DNA of 9,591 nucleotides, from positions 1 to 9,591 of the forward strand of contig JAFGVF010000215.1 of NCBI GenBank assembly GCA_016938155.1, written 5' to 3'. The notes under the pieces were generated by a model, which was not told where the DNA came from, searched no databases, and saw nothing but the letters and a program-made list of their open reading frames with translations. This stretch comes from Candidatus Cloacimonadota bacterium. GTDB taxonomy: Bacteria > Cloacimonadota > Cloacimonadia > Cloacimonadales > JAFGVF01. Within the stretch, counting starts at the first letter, position 1. Every line of letters starts with the position of its first letter. Position numbers and translations under genes: made by a program. Of the stretch, positions 6,544 through 9,591 are shown in pieces.

Positions 6544-8220
6544 TTATTTATAATTATGCAACGCTTCAGAGATATTGAGGGCAAAGTCGCCAATATGTTC
6601 TAAATGCTTCAGCATATCAATGTATAATAGTTCAGAATAGACATCAGAACCTTCTTTAAGGCGTTTTCTGGCTGCTTTTTTAAGCAAATCACGAGACTCG
6701 TCAACTTTCATCTCGAGTTCATTCGCCAGCCTAAAATCAGATTGTGAGATATGTTCAATCAAGTGGGATTTGTAGAAATCTATGAAGCGTTTAATAATAT
6801 CTGAGAACTCCTGAATCTCCTTTTCTGCTGTAGGATGCAGAGAAAGCTTGCGGTCGTATTTCTTCTGAAAAAGCAATAAAAGCCTGAAAACGCTATCCGC
6901 AATGCTCTCCAATTCACCTGTGATTCTAACCATTACACTGATATTCTTAGATTCTCTTTCATTAACGGCATCCTTTGAGCATTCAATCAGGTAGGAGCAT
7001 ATCTCTTCGTTCATTACATCTGTTAGTTCTTCTGCTCTCCGAACGCTCTCAACAACATCCCCCATTTTTTTTGTGGGATTAAAGAAGAGGTTGATACAGT
7101 CATAAAAGGCTTTTTCGACAACTCCTGCCATCTTATTAATTTCCTGCCTGGCAGTTTCTATATTCAATGCCGCAGTATCCATAATACCTGACCTCAAGTA
7201 TTTAAGCGTATATTCAACCTTCTCGTCATCCGCCTTACCGGGTTTGACCAATCGCTCCACGATAATTGCTATATATTTGATAAACCAGATGCAGATAAGG
7301 GTATTAAAGACATTGAAAAGCGTATGAAACAGAGATAGATTCAGCGGAAAATTAGTAGTCAATGAAGAGTCCCAGGGAGCAATTTTCATGACAAAATCAA
7401 GAAAATACTTAAACACAAATGTCATCCATATCACTCCGAACAGGTTAAAAACGAAATGTGCTCTGGCAGCCCGTCTGGCATTTACAGTAGTACCAATCGA
7501 GGCAAGATAAGCGGTGATGGTTGTTCCGATATTTTCTCCCAACACAACTGCTGCTGCGGTTGGAAAATCTATCCATCCCTTATATGCCATAGTCACTGTA
7601 ATCGCCATGGCTGCACTGGATGATTGAACAATTATCGTAAGAAGTGAACCTACTCCCACAAAAATTAGATATGACCAAAATCCTTTTCCTGTCCAATGCT
7701 GCACAAATGCTAAGACTTCGGGATGACTCTTGATGTCCGGAACTGAATCCTTGAGAAAGGCAAGCCCCAGAAACAGCAAACCGAAACCAATCAGTACTTC
7801 ACCCCAATCCTTTTTGTTTCTGCTTTTGGCAAACATAAAGGGTAATCCGATCCCGATTAACGGTAAGCTAAATGCCGATATCTTGAATTTAAAACCGACA
7901 AATGAGACTATCCAGGTCGTTACTGTTGTTCCGATGTTTGCACCCATGATAACTCCAATAGCCTGATATAGACTTAGGAGGGCTGCATTAACAAAACTTA
8001 CAACCAGTACGGTAGTTGCTGATGATGATTGAATCAAGGCAGTAATCATAAAGCCGGTAAGAACTGCGACATAGCGATTCTTGGTCATATATCCCAGAAT
8101 CGACTTCATTCGGTTACCTGCGACTTTTTGAATACCATCGCTCATCACATGCATTCCATAAAGGAATATCCCCAAAGATCCAAGTACTTGGAATAGTGAT
8201 TGAATTACGCTAAGAAACAA
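6544..8220 (-). CDS. Na+/phosphate cotransporter (NptA/PF02690 type) with PhoU-like tail
   Basis: The inner-membrane protein has two inverted-topology Na/Pi-cotransporter repeats, each with the family's QSSSA motif: IQSSSATT (about residues 63-70) and VQSSSAAM (about 198-205). Each is followed by a related segment, GANIGTTVTTW and GENIGTTITAY. From about residue 340 to the end, the helical, charged sequence is PhoU-like. It should couple phosphate uptake (or, as proposed for YjbB-type members, export) to sodium. I chose the TTG start at 8220 (558 residues): AGGAGAT at 8232-8226 is spaced 7 bp from it. The longer GTG-start frame from 8235 would put that ribosome binding site inside the gene and has none of its own. 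A phosphate-responsive control site is suggested upstream at 8423-8450, and a strong terminator follows the gene. Confidence 0.9.
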   Translation of the reverse strand: MFLSVIQSLFQVLGSLGIFLYGMHVMSDGIQKVAGNRMKSILGYMTKNRYVAVLTGFMITALIQSSSATTVLVVSFVNAALLSLYQAIGVIMGANIGTTVTTWIVSFVGFKFKISAFSLPLIGIGLPFMFAKSRNKKDWGEVLIGFGLLFLGLAFLKDSVPDIKSHPEVLAFVQHWTGKGFWSYLIFVGVGSLLTIIVQSSSAAMAITVTMAYKGWIDFPTAAAVVLGENIGTTITAYLASIGTTVNARRAARAHFVFNLFGVIWMTFVFKYFLDFVMKIAPWDSSLTTNFPLNLSLFHTLFNVFNTLICIWFIKYIAIIVERLVKPGKADDEKVEYTLKYLRSGIMDTAALNIETARQEINKMAGVVEKAFYDCINLFFNPTKKMGDVVESVRRAEELTDVMNEEICSYLIECSKDAVNERESKNISVMVRITGELESIADSVFRLLLLFQKKYDRKLSLHPTAEKEIQEFSDIIKRFIDFYKSHLIEHISQSDFRLANELEMKVDESRDLLKKAARKRLKEGSDVYSELLYIDMLKHLEHIGDFALNISEALHNYK

Positions 8221-8225
8221 TGTTA

Positions 8226-8232
8226 ATCTCCT
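8226..8232 (-). promoter_or_regulatory. Ribosome binding site that decides the TTG start of the phosphate transporter
   Basis: AGGAGAT on the minus strand, followed by ATTAACA counted from the end of AGGAG and then TTG at 8220. The alternative GTG at 8235 overlaps the first bases of this site and has only A-rich sequence before it, so the TTG is much more likely. Confidence 0.7.
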
Positions 8233-8403
8233 CACTCACTTTGTTTTAGTTTATCAAATTGCGGTATTTCTTTATTCAGATTTAACCGATACCTAATATT
8301 TAATTAACATAGGATATGGTTTTTGTTCTCCCGTCAATTTAAAACTGTCTGTGTTAACAAATTCGGTGTAAAGTTAATATTTTGTACTTGCTATTTACCT
8401 GTT

Positions 8404-8450
8404 ATTAGAGGGCTAACGAAATTGTTAAGTAACTGTTAAATTTTTGTGAA
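8404..8450 (-). promoter_or_regulatory. Putative Pho box and -10 upstream of the phosphate transporter
   Basis: On the minus strand three hexamers stand exactly 11 bp apart: TTCACA (8450-8445), TTAACA (8439-8434) and TTAACA (8428-8423). TT(A/C/T)ACA repeats with about 5 bp between them are the B. subtilis PhoP box pattern, and E. coli PhoB sites have the same 11 bp spacing. A -10-like TCTAAT (5 of 6 matches) follows at 8409-8404, 13 bp beyond the last repeat, with no -35, as in activator-dependent Pho promoters. The predicted leader to the TTG at 8220 is about 175 bases. The target gene, a phosphate transporter with a PhoU-like tail, fits. Confidence 0.55.
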
Positions 8451-8504
8451 CGATAAAAACGGAGTTTAGTTTTATCCCGAAATGAAAGAATTTCTGGCTT
8501 CTCG

Positions 8505-8533
8505 AATTGCTCCCTCAATGCTCTAGGGCAATT
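8505..8533. repeat. Bulged inverted repeat
   Basis: AATTGC (8505-8510) is complementary to GCAATT (8528-8533); inside, CCT (8513-8515) can pair with AGG (8525-8527) after a two-base bulge, leaving a nine-base loop. No T-run follows on either strand, so it is not a normal terminator. Confidence 0.35.
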
Positions 8534-8588
8534 AACACCAAATGAGCAGAAAACACTTACTCACAATTTGTGCATAACTTAGCCATTT

Positions 8589-8632
8589 GGGTAAGGGTCG
8601 GGTAAGAGACTGGTAGGGGTCTGGTATGTTTT
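8589..8632. repeat. Degenerate 11-bp tandem repeat, array 1
   Basis: Successive units are GGGTAAGGGTC (8589), GGGTAAGAGAC (8600), TGGTAGGGGTC (8611) and a decayed TGGTATGTTTT (8622). The GGTA core recurs exactly every 11 bp, with GGGTC or a variant closing the unit. Because 11 is not a multiple of three and no frame runs through, it is non-coding. It lies 75 bp from a second 11-bp array. Confidence 0.6.
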
Positions 8633-8684
8633 CCCTAAGAATTGTAATAGAGCATTTTGGATGAAGTAAAATCTGTCCCCCAAA

Positions 8685-8700
8685 TCATTAGTGCTAATGA
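8685..8700. repeat. Short perfect palindrome between the two tandem arrays
   Basis: TCATTAG (8685-8691) and CTAATGA (8694-8700) are exact inverted copies separated by TG. It may be an operator for a dimeric regulator or a small cruciform. It lies 6 bp before array 2. Confidence 0.4.
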
Positions 8701-8706
8701 AGTATC

Positions 8707-8761
8707 CTCCCGTACCTCTCCCGTAGCCCACGCGTAGGTCTCCCGTAGGTCTCCCGTAGCC
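8707..8761. repeat. 11-bp tandem repeat, array 2
   Basis: Five units start at 8707, 8718, 8729, 8740 and 8751: CTCCCGTACCT, CTCCCGTAGCC, CACGCGTAGGT, CTCCCGTAGGT, CTCCCGTAGCC. Four share CTCCCGTA exactly, and the middle unit has two changes in it. The period matches array 1 and is close to one helical turn, so equivalent bases face nearly the same side of the DNA. The last unit is mirrored by an inverted copy at 8763-8772, and another partial inverted copy (CTACGGGA) occurs at 8796-8803. Confidence 0.75.
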
Positions 8762-8772
8762 ACTACGGGAGA
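8750..8772. repeat. Ten-bp inverted repeat capping array 2
   Basis: TCTCCCGTAG (8750-8759) and CTACGGGAGA (8763-8772) are perfect inverted copies separated by CCA. As RNA or single-stranded DNA this would be a very stable hairpin. The left arm is the last tandem unit plus one base, so the array ends where its unit inverts. Neither side has a T-run, so a standard terminator is unlikely. Confidence 0.7.
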
Positions 8773-8942
8773 AGTGCGGTTGAGATACCCAAAATCTACG
8801 GGAAGAATTAACACATTTGCCGGATTAGTGTCTGATTTCTGTGAGTTTTTTACCCTGTATAATGAGGCGGGAGCTACGGAGATAATGCGGAGAATGGTGA
8901 TAGTGTATAGCTAAAAGAAAATGCTACAGGACGAAAACGGGT

Positions 8943-9087
8943 AGCAAATCGGAGTTTGCCATAGCGACCGACGGTCGCTTAAGAGTATCGAACTGCGTTC
9001 GATAAGCCGAATCAGAGTTCGGCTTCCCTGAAAAGACGACAAGCTGTAAGTATGTCGTACTGTAGGGCTCGCATCCCTGGAGAGTAC
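8943..9087. repeat. Array of six adjacent hairpins after the LolA-like gene
   Basis: Six stem-loops follow one another with 0 to 11 bases between them. H1: GCAAA 8944-8948 with TTTGC 8955-8959, loop TCGGAG. H2: AGCGACC 8963-8969 with GGTCGCT 8973-8979, loop GAC. H3: TATCGAAC 8986-8993 with GTTCGATA 8997-9004, loop TGC. H4: AGCCGAA 9005-9011 with TTCGGCT 9018-9024, loop TCAGAG. H5: ACGACA 9036-9041 with TGTCGT 9053-9058, loop of 11. H6: GTACT 9057-9061 with AGTAC 9083-9087 and inner AGGG 9064-9067 with CCCT 9075-9078. H5 and H6 share two bases, so they exclude full pairing of each other. All stems differ, yet H1 and H4 share AATCRGAGTT across the loop. The array begins 26 bp past the stop of the minus-strand LolA-like gene and may lie in its 3' untranslated region. 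I do not recognise the element. Confidence 0.7.
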
Positions 9088-9113
9088 AACTAGCCTCTTC
9101 GAACAACGAAATC

Positions 9114-9591
9114 CTATTTCTTAAGTGCTCCCTTGGTAAAATAGAACTCCGGGATCTTGGAATTGAAGCTGATTTCATCTATGATAAGTTCCGTACCTTC
9201 GCCCTTCTTCAGTTCATCCTTGAAGGTCATACTCTTGGGATAGAAGCGACCTTCCACGGTCATGACTTCGTTTATAACTGCTGTCTTCAGGAGTTTACCA
9301 CTCTTGGCATAGCGTTCCTCTTTCATGGCAAGATAGCTCTCTTTATCGACCCACAACACTCTACGGGTATAGGATACATCCTCGTTCACAGCCTTCAAAT
9401 CCACAATCCAACAGGCCTTTCCGTTGAGAGTTTCCTCTCCGGTTACGGTAGCATTATACATATCCTGCAACTTAGTCTCCTCCATGAAATCCTCATACGA
9501 GAGGTCGGAGCCCATCACTGATTGCCTTAGCATATTACCGGATAACTGAATGGTTCTGTCCGAAGAAGGATCATAAATCCAGAGTTTATCC
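9114..9591 (-). CDS. Outer-membrane lipoprotein-sorting protein (LolA-like, PF17131 type), 5' end outside window
   Basis: The frame is open to the right edge, so the start lies beyond it; 158 C-terminal residues are visible, beginning DKLWIYDPSSDRTIQL. The run LWIYDPSSDRTIQLSGNM, then MGSDLSYEDFMEE, then GKACWIVDLKA, VLWVDKESYLAMKEERYAKSGKLLKT and YPKSMTFKDELKKGEGTELI is the signature of the LolA-like family annotated as outer-membrane lipoprotein-sorting protein. These are periplasmic beta-sheet proteins thought to carry lipids or lipoproteins, often encoded beside FtsX-type ABC or RND/MMPL exporters; no such neighbour can be seen here. The Met codon at 9533 is internal to the conserved domain and is not the start. 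The stop (TAG) is followed within 26 bp by the hairpin array, and I see no separate terminator. Confidence 0.82.
   Translation of the reverse strand, partial: DKLWIYDPSSDRTIQLSGNMLRQSVMGSDLSYEDFMEETKLQDMYNATVTGEETLNGKACWIVDLKAVNEDVSYTRRVLWVDKESYLAMKEERYAKSGKLLKTAVINEVMTVEGRFYPKSMTFKDELKKGEGTELIIDEISFNSKIPEFYFTKGALKK

Larger units (their letters stand above)
8236..9113. other. 878 bp non-coding interval rich in repeats and hairpins
   Basis: No convincing gene is seen on either strand. The left part (8236-8460) is AT-rich leader and promoter DNA for the phosphate transporter. From about 8500 to 9090 the composition becomes more GC-rich and the DNA is filled with short-period tandem repeats, palindromes and a dense hairpin series, each listed separately. 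No clear terminator is seen for the LolA-like gene that reads into it from the right. Confidence 0.75.

Noticed and set aside
6409..6603. Plus-strand open frame between the ferredoxin and transporter genes
   Set aside because: It crosses the operator dyad, the terminator and the 3' end of the transporter gene, is low complexity and has no ribosome binding site.
8352..8372. Additional Pho-like hexamers (TGTTAA and TGTAAA)
   Set aside because: They are 15 bp apart and out of phase with the three repeats at 8423-8450; in AT-rich DNA they are expected by chance.
8707..8772. CRISPR array
   Set aside because: Units are 11 bp, directly adjacent with no spacers, and no cas gene is near.
8750..8772. 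Intrinsic terminator for the LolA-like gene
   Set aside because: The stem is strong but no T-run follows on the minus strand (GGTCTCCCGTAG-type repeat continues on the plus side), and it is 340 bp from the stop codon.
8943..9087. Integron attC site, tRNA cluster or riboswitch
   Set aside because: There is no attC core site pair or integrase, no cloverleaf or tRNA-type loops, and no riboswitch class I recognise. It also lies behind the stop of the gene that reads into it and over 700 bp from the next start.
8924..9178. Open frame of 84 codons on the minus strand across the hairpin array
   Set aside because: It runs through the stop region of the LolA-like gene in another frame, has Ser/Arg/Leu-rich low-order sequence and no ribosome binding site; the hairpins explain the DNA better.

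Overview
The window reads as a chromosomal stretch from a Gram-negative bacterium of the Fibrobacterota-Chlorobiota-Bacteroidota (FCB) superphylum, possibly a Cloacimonadota-type genome. The clues are a C25 (gingipain-family) peptidase ending in a FlgD-like Ig module, as in type IX secretion proteins, a periplasmic LolA-like lipoprotein-sorting factor, clear AGGAG-type ribosome binding sites and moderately AT-rich coding DNA. The phylum is an inference from protein style only; there is no rRNA or other marker here.

Layout. 1-3269 (+) is a tight three-gene run: the 3' part of a PorU-like C25 peptidase, a radical SAM protein with a C-terminal auxiliary-cluster domain, and a free methionine-(R)-sulfoxide reductase. 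The last gene overlaps tail to tail by 13 bp with a minus-strand gene (3257-4390). That gene encodes two zinc ribbons fused to a rhomboid-like membrane domain lacking the catalytic Ser and His. A 59 bp divergent gap separates it from a secreted TraB/GumN (Tiki-like) protein (4450-5397, +), which ends in two hairpins, the second a good intrinsic terminator. On the minus strand follow a ferredoxin-domain protein (5535-6362), with a near-perfect dyad over its likely transcription start, and a Na+/phosphate cotransporter with a PhoU-like tail (6544-8220). The cotransporter has its own terminator, and three 11-bp-phased TTMACA repeats lie upstream of it and look like a Pho box. At the right edge is the 3' part of an outer-membrane lipoprotein-sorting (LolA-like) gene on the minus strand.

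The most unusual DNA is the 878 bp non-coding interval 8236-9113. From left to right it holds the putative Pho box, a bulged hairpin, a degenerate 11-bp tandem array (8589-8632), a short palindrome, a second 11-bp tandem array (8707-8761) capped by an inverted copy of its own unit, and then six hairpins packed into 145 bp (8943-9087) directly after the stop codon of the LolA-like gene. The six stems differ in sequence, while two loops share the core AATCRGAGTT. I do not recognise this element; it is the best candidate here for something undescribed.

Functionally the window is mostly envelope and housekeeping biology: protein secretion and sorting, phosphate uptake, redox and sulfoxide repair. 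There is no sign of a phage, transposase, CRISPR array, rRNA or tRNA.
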